From Capitulum mitella (taxonomy: Eukaryota > Arthropoda > Thecostraca > Pollicipedomorpha > Pollicipedidae): DNA of 64,000 bases. The notes below the pieces were generated by a model. That model was not told the origin of the DNA and made no database searches. It saw only the letters and a list, made by a program, of their open reading frames with translations. Shown piece by piece: positions 9,476 to 21,879 of the stretch (positions are counted from its first letter, which is position 1; the number at the start of each line of letters is the position of its first letter). The position numbers were made by a program, and so were the translations under genes. The stretch is taken from NCBI GenBank assembly GCA_030062745.1, contig CP099848.1, forward strand, positions 8,143,501 to 8,207,500. Direction: 5' to 3'.

Positions 9476-12339
9476 AGCGCGATATAAACTTCGTCAGAAA
9501 AAGATTTTATTGTACTACATTTTGCATGTGGTTTTGCTTCCGAGGCAAAGGTCGGGAGTTATCTTTATTCCTGCAGACATTGAGTCTATTGCATCCTTCA
9601 GTATGCCACATTGTAATTTTGGAGATATGACGTTCGAAAGATGCGGGTGTTTCATTTCATTCCGGCCGCGAAATCGCTGTTTTTTGGCACATTTGATTTC
9701 ATGTGGCCTGTAAAACCTAGGACCACATAAGTCTATAGACAATGAGTCCGTAACGGGTGCTAACTCCTTGCAAAATTTCGTCGAATTGACTGAGCACTTA
9801 CGGCGTTCTGGGACACGCGTTTAGGTCGTTTATCTTAGTCTGCAATATACTTGATATCTCATACCTAAAATAATTAACGTTAAATATATAATGGACTAAA
9901 TGTAGATCATATGCGAGGTGAATAGTGCTCGCAAAAAGGTATTTAATTTCACTCCGGGTGGGGTAATGACCCTCCAGTCACGATCGAGAAGAGGTAAGAG
10001 TAACGAAAAGTTTGGTACCAACATACATTTACACGACCTTGGCAGCCAGGCTGTTGAGAGTGATGTGTTCATAGTCTGCGGACGCTGCCGACCAGCTCGC
10101 AACTCGAAAGATAATTCGCGGGACACAGTCTGCTGTCATTGTTGTGTTATCGAAACTACTGGTCCCACTTACTGGCGAAAAGAAGCTGGAATAAAACCGG
10201 TAAGTCTGTGCTGACAGCACGGTGCTGGAGTCATGGGGAATATCGGAACATTTTTGGCCGCTGTAGGTCAACGAAGGCGATTTGGCGAAAATGAATGATA
10301 CGTGACCATTCAGGCCAGTGTCCTCTTTGATCGCACGTGTACAGCTAAAATTCGACATTCGACTGGACACACTCCCTTTAACCATCTTGCGTGCACAGAA
10401 GCGAGAAATAAGCTGTTAGCTGCTCTGATTCATGAACAACGAGCTAATATGCGATGAAATTAGATCGGAGTGATGGCAAAGGACTATTGCTCATTTCGGC
10501 GCAGCCGTGCGGCGGTTTCTTATCTGAAACAGTCTGAAGATCACTGCTGGACAGAGTGGGAGTGTTGCTCACGGCATCCAGGGATGGAGTGTTTTTGCAA
10601 AATCCAACCGGAGTGCTTAATTCTAAAACACTAATAATGTATTTTAAATGATGTAGCATAACTCATGATGTTCCACCAATTTCAGGGTAGGAACGAAAGG
10701 ATAAGTCTCCTTATTCAGATGATTCATTGCGTAGACATTGTTACATATAACACGTAAGTGGACCGTTCCGATCTATCATTAGAGGAAAGTTGGCATGCTG
10801 AATCCGGAGGCGGAGAGGTAAACACATATTCGCAAACTTTCATTTTCCCATGTATAGGGGAAGTCTCGTTTATGTACGTAGTACGTCGGTACACGCGCCA
10901 TTCATATTCTAAGGCTCGTTACGTTAGGACGGTTTACAAAAGAAAAGGCATAATCAGCTGGCCTGAATAAATGCTCGAGGCATTTACTCATCAGCAGAGT
11001 ATTCTTCTGCAAAGATGTCTTCATGACGTCACAGGACTGTCCAAATCCCAGTTTTTCTTCGGTATGGGGCCTTTTATTAAAGTCATAGTTGATTTTGAAT
11101 TCCAAAATATATGGTTCCGTGTCTAACATGGAGAACCTGTCGACGGATTTCGATGATTCAAGCCTCATTTGATAACCTACATCCAGCGATATATTGTGGC
11201 GTCATACGGGATTGGGTATGCACCTACATGCTAGGCTTGATTTTTTTTTGCTGAGGCGGAGGAACAGTTGGTAGGAAGGGTGGCAGAATCCAATGTGAAG
11301 TGCTTGATTTCGCAATAATAATAAATTGCTTGATAAAAGCAATAATAATGCGGTCCTGACAATTGAGCAGTGCTCAGATATTGCAAAATGCGATTGTGAT
11401 CTGGTGCACCGTCATTTATTTTCTTACATTATTTCAAATGGGAGAACACAAAATGAGAACTATCGGTAAGGGCCAGCGCAAAAGGTTTTTTGATTTCATT
11501 ATTGTTTTCTAGTATTTGGTATGATCATATGGGACGTCTTATATACCGTTTGTGTAGAATTCCTTGTGTATGTTTGTATAATCATGGTTTCTTTGATCAT
11601 CTCCAGCATTCTCCCTAATGTGACGATACGTTTTTTCCGCATCTTTCCCACGTTTTCTACATCTTTTACATTGTTCCCCTGGTTTGCACATCCGGCTGAA
11701 AACCGGTGTTGAAACACTGCGCCTCTTTATGAAGGGTTATTGTTTTTGTTTGAAGTTTGAAGTCGGCGCGGTTTTCGAGTCGTGAGAAATGGAAGTAATC
11801 CTTAAATATGTTTGTTCACCTCCGTGAACAAGTTTCACGTGTTGCGAGCTTTTATTTGTAAAAAAAAGCCACGTAGATTTTGGATTTAACACACCGTTTT
11901 TGCCGAAAGAATTTTTGCTAGCGTACCACTAAAATTGATGCATTTAAAAATATTCTTGGGACGCAAAATGCCGTGACGTCACCGGCCAGGAGCCTGCGTC
12001 GCCTGCCCCGGCGAAGCCCGGTTTATCGGAGGGGCGAGCGACACTGACGTGGCTCGGAGCCTTTTTAAGATGTTAGGAGAACCGGCGTATGGACTAGGTT
12101 CATCATACGTACACCGAAATGGGTGCGGAGCGCCATTAGAAGGCAGTTGATGACGAAAGCCGTCGGCCACAATCGGTGTCTTCCCTTCCAGCAGGATTTT
12201 AGTTCATGTCTCTACTTTGGTTTGGTGTAGGCGCATTTTTTTTTTGTTTTTCCTGTACCTCCTCGAACCGTCTTTTACTGAATTCGGTGTTTTCATGTGT
12301 TCGTTCTATCCATGTATCTGACTGACATATCCAGGGACG
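8253..12339. other. Intron-like DNA, no gene seen
   Basis: Besides the (TA)n microsatellite near 9.45 kb I see no coding exon, RNA gene or recognisable element in this 4 kb between exons C and D. Confidence 0.4.
9434..9472. repeat. (TA)n microsatellite
   Basis: About 19 uninterrupted TA dinucleotides. Confidence 0.97.
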
Positions 12340-12530
12340 TAGCCAGGATTTCGCCAATGAGGGGCCGAGGACAAACCCCCCTTCAAAACTGATAACTACT
12401 GGTATTTCGGTTTCATAATTTTAGGCTTCCGGGAATTTTACATTTATTTTCAGTTTTGGTGCTTAAAAAAACGTGACCTTTCAGTCCGATGGATGTCCCC
12501 TTAGCCCGTCCTTGGCTACACCCGTTCCCG
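12340..12530. repeat. Short element with imperfect inverted ends
   Basis: The left end CAGGGACGTAGCCAGGATTT is roughly complementary to the right end around TTGGCTACACCCGTTCCC. Related end motifs occur at about 22045 (GGCGGAGCCAGGCCACGC) and 45105 (CCTGGCTACGCCCATC). This looks like a small non-autonomous DNA element, but I did not identify a target duplication. Confidence 0.4.
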
Positions 12531-14186
12531 AATAAAGTATTAACCCATGCTGTCGAAGATTGGTAAAATGCACTTTCCTATTTTACAAATTCCTAGGCGC
12601 ATCAGTGTTATTTATGGTGCTCACATATCTGCGTTGTACTGGTAGTCACACCGGCGCGCAGAGAGCGAAACGTGCTAAAACGAACGGTTCGCATCACATG
12701 CAGTTGCCACTAAATCTGAGGAGCGGAGGAACACCACGCTGATCTTGAGATGTCACCTCAAGGAGAACGGACGCCGCGCTGGACTTCCGCTTCCAGTTCG
12801 ACTTCGCCCAAGCACCAAGCCAGTCTTACTGTCACCGCAGAAGGGCGGGGGAGGAAGTGGCAGGCGGTACCACACACGTCCACCGACTGCTGTGCACGAT
12901 TCCACTTTGCACAGACACTGTTTCGATCTTGAGGGAAGTCACATCGCGGGAGGGAGAGGGGAGGGGACGGGGGCGGACCACATCCTTCCGTTGATCGATA
13001 CCCACAGTTAAGTTTACAGCGCCATACCGATCTTGAAAGTTGGAGAAAGTTTGATTTTGAACAATTGTTTTTTTTTCAAAATCCGGCACCTGTTAGCGTC
13101 TGGCTTAGCCAGAAAGTCTTCACGGCAAACGAACAGATCGACCTTCTTCGAACAACGTCAAGAAAATTGCTTGCTCGTTTTGTCATCGCGATCCTCATAT
13201 TTATTCTGCGATTGCATTTAATAATGTAACAAGCGAGGAATTCGGAATTGGTGCAGAGGCCATAGTTCAACACAGGGCACCGCTTCAGCCCATGCGATTC
13301 AAATATTGGAACAAAGAGAATTCCCTAACAGGCGCACTGATTTGCTTTTCTGCGCAGACACACATATACAGCGCTGTCTCATCACTGGTGCCCCGTACGT
13401 CGCATGCAGCGGTGGCTACCGTATACAGAACTGCCTGTATTACACTGTATTCGACATGTATTTTTACTGTCAGGTCAGACATTGACCTTTGATTTTCCAC
13501 TTCGCGCTGACTGCGGATACAACTTGACACTACACTGTTCGCGCGTGACGTCTTTCGAACAGTTTTCCCGCCAAAATCCACCGACGCCTTTCGTGTCGTG
13601 CATCGCCAGGAACTTTTGACGGCAAATCCACAGACGTTCCCCAAATGGTCCATATGCAAATTCGGCTCGTTCAGTGCGATGTGAAGCTAATGGGCTAGAG
13701 AGCAGGGTTGAATCCTGACCCAACAGTTCCTGCCCTTGTAAGGCTGCTGTTGTTCCGGCTGTTGTAAGTCTGTCGCCCTGTGTTCGGAATGCGCGCGTGG
13801 AGATAGGACGCGCTGAAGACCAGCTATCCACACATTATCGCGGGAAGGTCGTTGACTAACTAGAGTACGGCTTTGTTTGAGGGGACGCGACGTTGTCACC
13901 AGGTCCTCAGACAGGGACGTCTGATGTCTACTCTCTGATGTCTGTCTGGAGGTAAACCCAGCTCCGTTTTGCTGACCCGATCTATTTTGAAGTTACTAAT
14001 TTCCCCTCTCCTTTTGAATCGATCGCTGAAGGCGTGCCGTGAATCTTTGCTGGGCGTTCGGACGTCCTGATTCAAACCTGGCCAACGGGCCGGTGACCGC
14101 GGACGGTCACCGGCCGGCGACTTCTGACCTGTCGCGTGACCAGCGATCGTCGGTGCGTCGTGCTGACGGGTGCGCCCTGTTCGCAG
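12531..14186. other. Intron upstream of exon D, no gene seen
   Basis: There are several open frames in this stretch, but none shows a domain or a convincing splice structure. The last 27 bases hold the conserved block before exon D: TGCTGACGGG and then CCCTGTTCGCAG. Confidence 0.4.
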
Positions 14187-14374
14187 GTGGCGCCCGCTCG
14201 TGCCGGTACTGCGGAGCTTCGTTCGCGCAGGCCGTTCACAGAGCGCGCCACGAGCGCTGCGTCCACGAGCGTCAGAGGGCGTACCCGTGCCCGGTGTGCG
14301 GCCGACCGTTCTCGCGACAAGATAACCTGCGCGTGCACATTAAGCGCCGCCACAATGCGCTGGCACCGCTGTGA
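14187..14374 (+). CDS. Alternative C-terminal zinc-finger exon D
   Basis: Two C2H2 fingers. The acceptor CCCTGTTCGCAG ends at 14186 and GT completes a Gly codon. Finger 1 runs from CRYC to HERCVH, helix QAVHRAR. Finger 2 runs from CPVC to HIKRRH, helix RQDNLRV. The tail is six residues (NALAPL) and ends in TGA. The sequence from RARHERCVHERQRAYPCP onward is almost the same at base level as in exons E and F, so these are recent duplicates or have been homogenised. The intron block before the exon (TGCTGACGGGTGCGCCCTG) is shared too, so the duplication unit included the splice site. Confidence 0.93.
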
Positions 14375-14642
14375 GCCGGTGCGCTCTGTGCGCACCGCGA
14401 ACCGAGATACGTAAGCGTCAACAGCGATGGACTGGCCTGTTGGAGACCGCATCTCCGAAATGGAAGGCACCATGACTGCAAAACGTTGCGGCGCGTAGTG
14501 AGTGTATTTATAATTTGTGTGGCCGATCGGTCCCCGTTGGATCATAGAGAAGCATAGTAGTGTTGATTTGTACAAAGTACCATTCTTACTTCAAGTTTTC
14601 GCTGTTGGCTGTCTTGTTCGGCATCGTTTTCGAGTGGTGGAC

Positions 14643-14648
14643 AATAAA
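14643..14648 (+). terminator. Likely poly(A) signal for exon D
   Basis: AATAAA lies about 270 bases after the exon D stop and is followed by a G/T-rich stretch (GTGTTTG). This is a reasonable distance for a 3' UTR end. Confidence 0.6.
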
Positions 14649-14729
14649 TCGTGCTATATGAAGGTGTTTGAACGGATTAATCTACCTTATTGACGTCTTT
14701 AGGACAAGGGTAACCTTATTCCCATACCT

Positions 14730-16016
14730 TTAATGCTAGGACGCGTTCCGTATAGAGGGCTTAATCGCCCCCCCCCCCCGAGATCTCGAGAATTACCCGT
14801 CGGAGTTCATCGCAACAAACGACAGGTCGATTTGCCATGACGTAAACTAAATTAAAAATGGAATTCTTAAAGAAGTGAAAGGGGTGGATACAGGGACAAG
14901 AACATCAAAAAATGGGTCATTTTTGCCTGTTATAAATCGGATCTTTGCGCATGGATTTTGATGCAAGTGTCATAAATTGAGAGCTAATCGATAGAATTTT
15001 TTCCACTGGCTCATACATGTAGAGTTTTAAGAAAACTTATAGGATTTTACGGAATTTGGAGAATTTAGGATAATTTTTGTTACCGATTTAACATAAAAAT
15101 ATTTGCTAATAATATTTGTTTGGCTTTCGGTGGTCATGTTATACTTCCAAGTACAAAGTTCGTTGCATTGCATACATGGTATCCGCACAGTCGGCGTCAG
15201 AGTCATGAAAAGGTGAACTGTCATGGTCTAATTTTCATCAGGTCAGTTTACGACGTTTGACCTCAACTGACCTCAGATGGCCTCAAAGATACATCGAATG
15301 GCCTTTAGTTCATTCCATAGTTGTTTGAAAACAGTTCCAATACTTTAAATTGACTACATTTTTACGGGTCTTATTTACGGCCGTCGTGATGTAGGCCATG
15401 GGCGTGGACATTTTAGATTATAGCTCCGTGACCCGACCTGATATCCATCTGAAACTTGAATACAAGGTAGAGCGCACTGTGATGGGTCATATCTGTTCAT
15501 AATTCTTTTTTTTCGAAAATTAACTTTAATAATATCTTTATTAAATCCGATCTTGAATTTTGACCTTGACCTGATCTTACATCAACGTCAACAACAACAT
15601 CAACAGACATTTTTTTATCTTATATAGAGTTTCAGGTTACCTTAAAGAAATGGATTTTTGGCAGCCATTTTTCTTTTATCTTTAACAGTGCCAAAAACGC
15701 CTAAGACACCCAAAAAATCGATCTGGCTCTTGTCCTAGGCTATTTCAGATTATGAAAATTTGGCATAATATGTTGGAAGAATTGGTTGGAAAATTTGCCC
15801 AGTTTCGTAGAACTGCTTTAAAACCCTGGGAAATGTTGATAAAAAATTGGAGTGGGCTGCTGAAGCCCATTCCCGTATGGGCACAGAGATAACCAAATTA
15901 TCCTGCGAAATGTGTCATAAGTAATACTTCAGGAAGGAAACAGTCATATTTGACCTTTCCCAGTACCGGGGCAACTCCCCCCCCCCACCGAGGCGTTTCG
16001 TTAGTTGCCCTCTTAA
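14730..16016. mobile_element. TTAA-bounded element 1 (piggyBac-like, non-autonomous)
   Basis: This 1.29 kb element runs from TTAA at 14730 to TTAA at 16013. Its left subterminal block has a C run followed by GAGATCTCGAGAA, as in the inverted right end of element 2. Its body (15100-15860) is collinear with 22640-21945 in element 2 and with 53.6-54.2 kb. The outer ends are degraded: the left reads TTAATGCTAGG, the right in reverse complement TTAAGAGGGC. It has no coding capacity. It carries many AGGTCA/TGACCT hexamers. Confidence 0.65.
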
Positions 16017-17800
16017 CGACTGTTCCGACAGCTACTAAATTTTACATCGCCGAGTTTTGCGCCTTTTCACATACTCTCCGGAAGTGCCATTGCCATGATG
16101 GGTCACGGCCCTGTGACCCTGGGTGTCGTTTCTTGTAAATAATTTGAAAGAAGCGAGTCCAGGGTCCGACAACTTAACCTCTTTCGCAACAGATTTAGCC
16201 CACTTTATGTGGGCAGAAGGCAGTTTTTGTTTCAGAATCAGAACCACCCTCTTTGACTTTAAATCAGAGTCGAATCAACTCACAGTTTTGTGGACCACCT
16301 ACAAGTCTGGCTGTCAAATACGTAGGGTTCGCAACCCAAGGTGGTCGAATTCGATTCAACATAATCTCATCAATCTAAAGTCGTATCTGCTCAGCTAAAG
16401 AAGGATCAGAGTCTGTGACATCTGATCGCAGTGCAGTTTTTTTTTTTTATTTAAAGTAAGGTATTAAAAAATGTCATTTACAACGTTGATTAGAGATGAG
16501 TGCAAAACAAACCAGGAAACAAAAGTTGATATAATTCCGAATGGCTTCGAAGAGCTGAAACCTGAAAAAAATTGAACGCCCAGGCAAAAACTGTTAAAAT
16601 ATGCCCTGCCTGCAAAGTGGACTGAGTCGGTGTTCAAAACAATATTTCCTTCAAAATTCCCTCCACTTTGAGTAATTTGCAACATTCCATATATTCATCC
16701 TGATGGCTGGTATTTGGCAACTTGTGTTTTCCAGCATATTCCTAAGGTTATAAACTCACAGTTTCGTATGCATAGTAGTTGTATATTATTTCATAGTTGC
16801 ACCCTGTCGTTCCCTGTTCCTATGAGTGACATTTTCACTGGAAGGCTAGGAGCAATTTCCAGAGTATTTTGCTTGCAATGGGTCAATTTATATTTCGTGT
16901 GGTCAGTTCTTTCATTGAAATGTTTCTTTTATTTAAGTTTTTAATACAATATTAGATTATTTGGATGCAAAAAACAGAATGGGAATTATTTCAGTACACT
17001 GGAAATATTTAGTGTGGCGAAATAAACAATTGATTTAACCAACTATCATAGAAATTACCATTTTAAAGTGGATCGTACGTGGCAGTTGTCTAGAACTCAA
17101 TTAAAAATAGGCCTCCCTCCAGCGTGGTTCACATAGCGCCGCCTGGCCCGTACCTGAGGACGCCGCTTGCGAAGCAGGATGCACTTGTGGTTATTAATTT
17201 CCATTAGAAGCATGCATATCACCAATTCACTACGAAATTAACCAATTATTTTCTGCCAGTCAACTTGCCGGTTTTAACCGGCAAGTGGCAGAAAATGATT
17301 TTGGCCGTCTGAAAAGCCAACCTTGAGCTTTATGAAACAAAAAAATCTGCGTCTTCTTTTAACATTACGCATGAAAATCGGCCCTTACGTCCGTGAATAT
17401 GTTGTATGGTAAATGATTACATATTGTATTGTATTTCACCACGACTTCCGACAAATATAACCGATGCAAATATGATCGTGAGGCGCATCACATGCCACAC
17501 ATCACTGTGAGGCGTCATACGTCAGTTGTATTACGTAACGTCGAAGAAGTGGTCTTTTTCGTAGTTCCAGAGGTGAAGTAGACCATATATTGTACTTAAA
17601 ACTAACGGCGGATCGGTAGCTGTTGGGACGTGTGCGCCACTCCACGTGCTCTGGCGACTGCAGCGTGGCTCGTTGTACGCCTCAGTACGCATCGGTGACA
17701 ATGGGCGCGAGCGTTCTTACGCCACCGAGTTCCCCGTCATTCTTGCCACTGAGCACCGGTGTGCAGGCGGTCGTGCTGACAGGTGCACCCTGTTTCGCAG
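16017..17800. other. Intron upstream of exon E, no gene seen
   Basis: No coding exon other than the exon E acceptor region. A hairpin lies at 17248-17296. The last 27 bases are the conserved branch-point and acceptor block (GTGCTGACAGG, then CCCTGTTTCGCAG). Confidence 0.4.
17248..17296. repeat. Interrupted hairpin
   Basis: The arms ATTTTCTGCCA and ACTTGCCGGTT, separated by four bases, pair with AACCGGCAAGT followed directly by GGCAGAAAAT. This gives about 21 base pairs with one bulge and a 2-base loop, 500 bases before exon E. Confidence 0.8.
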
Positions 17801-18072
17801 GTGGCGTCCACGCGTGCCGGTACTGCGGACTTTCGTTCTCCCAGGCTTCCCACAGAGCGCGCCACGAGCGCTGCGTCCATGAGCGCCAGAGGGCGTACCC
17901 GTGCCCGACGTGCGGCCGGCCGTTCTGGCGCCAGGATAACCTGCGCGTGCACATGAACCGATGTCATGGCCTCGCGCTAAGCTGGACTGCCAGGGTCTCA
18001 CGGTCCGGGCCATTGACGGCGAAAATGCCAGTGGCTAGTGATAAAGGCCGATGTGGTGGCGGTTGCACGTGA
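17801..18072 (+). CDS. Alternative C-terminal zinc-finger exon E
   Basis: Two C2H2 fingers. The acceptor CCCTGTTTCGCAG ends at 17800 and GT completes a Gly codon. Finger 1 runs from CRYC to HERCVH, helix QASHRAR, the same as exon F. Finger 2 runs from CPTC to HMNRCH, helix RQDNLRV; the usual Ser before the helix is Trp (PFWRQDN), and the His-to-His spacer is MNRC rather than KRR-like. The tail is the longest of the set, 34 residues, rich in Ser, Lys and Gly, and ends GGGCT before TGA. A distinct tail on a near-identical finger pair suggests that isoform differences may lie outside the DNA contacts. Confidence 0.92.
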
Positions 18073-18572
18073 TTCCATGTTTATGATCCCGATTGTCGAC
18101 GTGGCTGTTCTCTATTTTTTTTAGGCAGATATTGCTTGTTGACGTTGGTGGCTTGCACCTATCGACCTCAGAAAATCTTAGTGGCTAAAAACGTCAAACA
18201 ACCAATTTCAGCGCGTGTAGCACGGATTTTGTCCCGCCCTTGTAAATAGGCAGGCCCTTGTCTTGAATACAGTTTTATTGTTTTCACCTTGTAGTCGTGT
18301 TTGGTTATTTGTTCTTACTCTAATCTTACTGTGTACATTTCAGTCTAAGTTAAATCAGAGTTAGGGAATAAGCTTGCATTTCATAGCTGTTACATGTAGA
18401 CATCAGGGTTGCATATTTACACGTGATGCTGCGATGCTTGAGCGATTTACGCACCTAAACACGATCCACTGGCGGTGGCGGTTCGCCTTTGGGATTCAAG
18501 CGCTAGAAAAAGGAGCATGTCCTCGTCACGCACTTCGATAAACACTGAAAACGACTTCAGAAGGTTCCCAGA
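18073..18572. other. 3' flank of exon E, no gene seen
   Basis: AT-rich after the stop. No canonical AATAAA is seen close by. The variant AATACA lies at about 18266, with a T-rich stretch after it. Confidence 0.35.
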
Positions 18573-19332
18573 CGAGTTCTTACTAGAGCTGAGGATTCGG
18601 ATTCGCAGGATCTGAATAGATCCGAATAGACTCGAATCTTGCGAATCCTCGAATCCTGGAAACGAGGATTCAAACCCTGAAAATCGTGATTGGAATCCTA
18701 AAGACCACTGTCGAACTCTGAAAGCCATCATTCAAATATCCAAAGAAATGTATTGAAATACGCTTTAGGCCGAAATTTTCCTGATGTAAACCAAAGGTTA
18801 CACGTATATGTCACTGCTGCTTCGGACTGAGTCGTGCGTCTTCCTCCTGCGTTTTGTTACATGACGTTGGTTACTGACGTTCTCAACTGCTGTGGTTGCT
18901 GGTTTTAGTCCGCGACCACCATGTTTCGCTGGCTTACTCTGGAAGCAAAGGTAAGACATCCTCTGTAGCGACTCAAGCAGTAATCTTTTGGTTGCCGCGG
19001 TACGACGCCCACCTTGTCATATACTTTCCCGTTACCTCATCAAAAACTAAAACTTCGATACCTGCCCAGACTGGTACCAAAGCCTTCGCCATTTTTGGGG
19101 CCGAATTAGAATTGCGTCACTGGTAAAAGCATTGAGAACAATCAGCCAGAACCCAACGAAATCAGGTTACAAGTGGGAACTACATCATGTTAAAAATTTC
19201 GTGATTTCAATGCAAAGATTTGAATCTATTCCAATTTATTCCAATCTCGAATCCAGATCCGAACCCAAATCCGGATCCACCCACCCTCGGATTTGAATCC
19301 CAAAATGTATGCGGATCCTCAGCTCGAGTTCT
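18573..19332. mobile_element. hAT-like non-autonomous element with 8-bp target duplication
   Basis: The 8-mer CGAGTTCT occurs at 18573-18580 and again at 19325-19332. Just inside, the left end AGAGCTGAGGATTCGG and the right end, reverse-complemented, AGCTGAGGATCCGC are near-identical inverted repeats. Both ends continue into low-complexity GAATCC-type sequence on the inside. An 8-bp target duplication with short inverted ends is typical of the hAT superfamily. At 744 bp and with no coding frame it is non-autonomous. The left end carries a few extra bases (TACT) before the paired part, so the exact tip is uncertain. Confidence 0.65.
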
Positions 19333-19459
19333 GCCCCAAGACAAAACGGTTAAAACTACACCCGATCGCTAGTAGCAACTCCAATCACAGTCGGGGCCAG
19401 AAGGGAGCGAACGGCCATTGTCTCGCGCCACAGTTGTAGAAACATTGAACGTACCGCTC

Positions 19460-19575
19460 CGATGTTACCAGACGACTGACTGACGCCCGACGAGACACAA
19501 GACTTGACCCAAGACTTTGGACAACTGAGCCCAAGAGGCTATGTGTTCTAACTCACAAACAAACAAACAATCCGC
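19460..19575. repeat. Repeat related to the 52.1-52.3 kb tandem units
   Basis: GACTGACTGACGCCCGACGA and the following stretch, ending in a CAAACAAACAAACAAT run, closely match two tandem units at 52080-52345. Those units lie next to the Gypsy fossil, so this piece may be a stray remnant of the same family. Confidence 0.5.
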
Positions 19576-19599
19576 TGTTGCCGGATTTAAAGGTGATGC

Positions 19600-20540
19600 C
19601 TGGCTGCTCAGCGCTCTTGGTAGGATTGGTCTTTCTCCGTTCCTATCCGTTTACGATCCCTTCACACGCTCCGCTCCCCGCATGAGCTGGCCTTGACCCC
19701 CCGCCGGCCCTGTCTCCGAATCCATCTTCGCCGGGGGTTCATGAGAACCGCCAAGATCTCGAGAGCTGTAAATAAGTCCAACCAAAGAAGGAAATCTACC
19801 GTTTGCAAGCCTTTGGTGAAACTAGAAGAAAACAATGTTTTTTCAATAAGGTCAGTTTTAAAGTCACCATTGGTCATTTAAGGTCAAATTACCCTGGTGG
19901 CATTTTGGCAACAAACATTGATAACCAAAGCTTCTATGTGGTTCGAAAGGGGTTAGCGGTAAAAACATTCTGGATTACCTACATGGGGCGGAAAAAAGGT
20001 ATTTGAAATGAAAACTGCCCATTTAAAACAAAGCTGGCAATGAAGGGGAAGAAATCGTCTTGTTGCAGGGACAGGAGACGTGTTTTTTTCCAATTGTGTA
20101 CTAATGTGTTTGGGTTTGAATACGTCACAAATGTGTGACGTGCGTATACAGTCTGCAACTATCAGAGTAAGGTTTAACAAAGTCAGCATAGATCAAGGTA
20201 TTGATGCATATACGTCGTTGGTTTCTGGTGTCTGTCGCATCATCTGCCGCATTACCATTGATCAGACACCACAATACGGCATAACATCATGTAGCATCGC
20301 TTATGTAATATCTCTTCTACATCATGAAACTAGGACCACAAACCATTTTTCACGTAAGTGAAACGCCGGGCGGCAGGCACAGTTGTAATGTAAAAGGCGA
20401 ATATTTGTTGGGGAATTTTTCTTGTGATGATAAAGGTTTATTATTTTGGCCCCCAAAAATTTGGCGGCAGGGACAGCACAAACTGTGCAGGAAAAAGGCG
20501 TGGGTGTAGTTCTTATCAATTGTGGCCGTACAAAACGCGC
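19600..20540 (+). mobile_element. Repeat family 1, second copy
   Basis: Collinear with the reverse complement of 1115-2077 over most of its length. It is followed directly by repeat family 2. The left limit is unclear; strong similarity starts near 19690, at the G-rich block with AAGATCTCGAGAGC. Confidence 0.7.
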
Positions 20541-21879
20541 TTGCATCGGAAACAGGTGGCGACCTTAGCGAAGGATGTATTCCATATATATAAAATAGCT
20601 TTAAGCGTTAACAGATACGTTTTACGTAGCTCAGCTTCGCAGGTTTCGTGATATACTGTGAGCAGTATAATGCAAAACTTATATCAACGTATACATCAGT
20701 TTTTTAAATAGTAGGCATTGAGAGGTGTTTACCGCTAAACTCCTCCTCACATCACATCGAGGAGTCCGATAATGCAGAGCTCTAGTTGTGTTCTGTGCCT
20801 GGTAAGGAAAGTTGTCTCGATGCTTCTGACGTCGTGGATTCGGAGGTCGGAAGTCTAATGGAATTGAGAGAAGTGTGGAGTATGGTACAGTGGCGGCGAA
20901 ACGATTACTGCTGGGGAAAATGCAGAGCTTTAGTTATGTTTGTAGCCTCTTGCCTTTGCCCCTAGCCCCATAGGCGACATCTCTTTCTGTTCTGTCACTC
21001 GCAGCCTCGTTCGTCATCGAAAGTGAAGTCGGTAGTTAAGACCATTGTTGCGGAAGAAGTATTCCTTTCCAGATTGGTCATGCTGGCTTCAGTAAAATGT
21101 AAGGACCTTTTTCTCAGCTCAAGCATTTGAGATATACTTGTAAGCAATGGCCCATAGCAGGGCATCCACACATTAGCGTGGACGACCACAGCATGCTCCA
21201 CATTTGGTTTAAATGTTTAATGAACCGATCGTGGTTTCCCAGTTAGGAAGGTGCTGTTCGAAATGTCTCACGTTCCTTACCCAGAGAAAAGGGTGTGTGT
21301 CGTGGGGAATAACAAGCGTGCGCAGATGTAGCGGGGCTTTACATCCCACCCCTCAGAAGATTTGCCCGTGTTGCGTGACGTGCTACCATGTAACACGACT
21401 TTTGGCCTCTGTGTGCTTCTGGCCTGTTGAATCCAGCCCGCAGAAAAATCAGTGGTAAATCTCTACGAGCCAGTGAGATTGGGTGGCCTGCCCCAAAGAC
21501 ATGGATGCGCTCTCGAGGAAGAGAATGGCGCCCAAAGGAATGCGAAAAAACGATGATGTTCCTGTAGACTTTTTTATATAACTTCATCGCAGTTTTCACC
21601 TGTAATATAGTTGAACACAGGCCGTAAGCTTTTTTTTCGAATCCATTTGAGTTTCCTGTTGAGACTCAAGTACTTAAAGCGATAGGGTAATTGTAATAGG
21701 TCAAGGACATCCTCAGACATAGCAAATGGGGGATGAACCGTAAATCAGGCTATCAGCCCCGCTCTTCCATCAGGTACCTTCTCCCGTTGTTTTAACTCTC
21801 GCCGGACGTGAAGATCTTCACCCAAACGACTGTCGAGTGGGATGTTCACCATCCCGGTCCGTTTCTCCCCTAAACGAGA

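Noticed and set aside
20995-21201. Host exon in repeat family 2 (similar peptide also at 49706-49966)
   Set aside because: The similarity is between two copies of a dispersed repeat and both are interrupted by stops outside the short frame.
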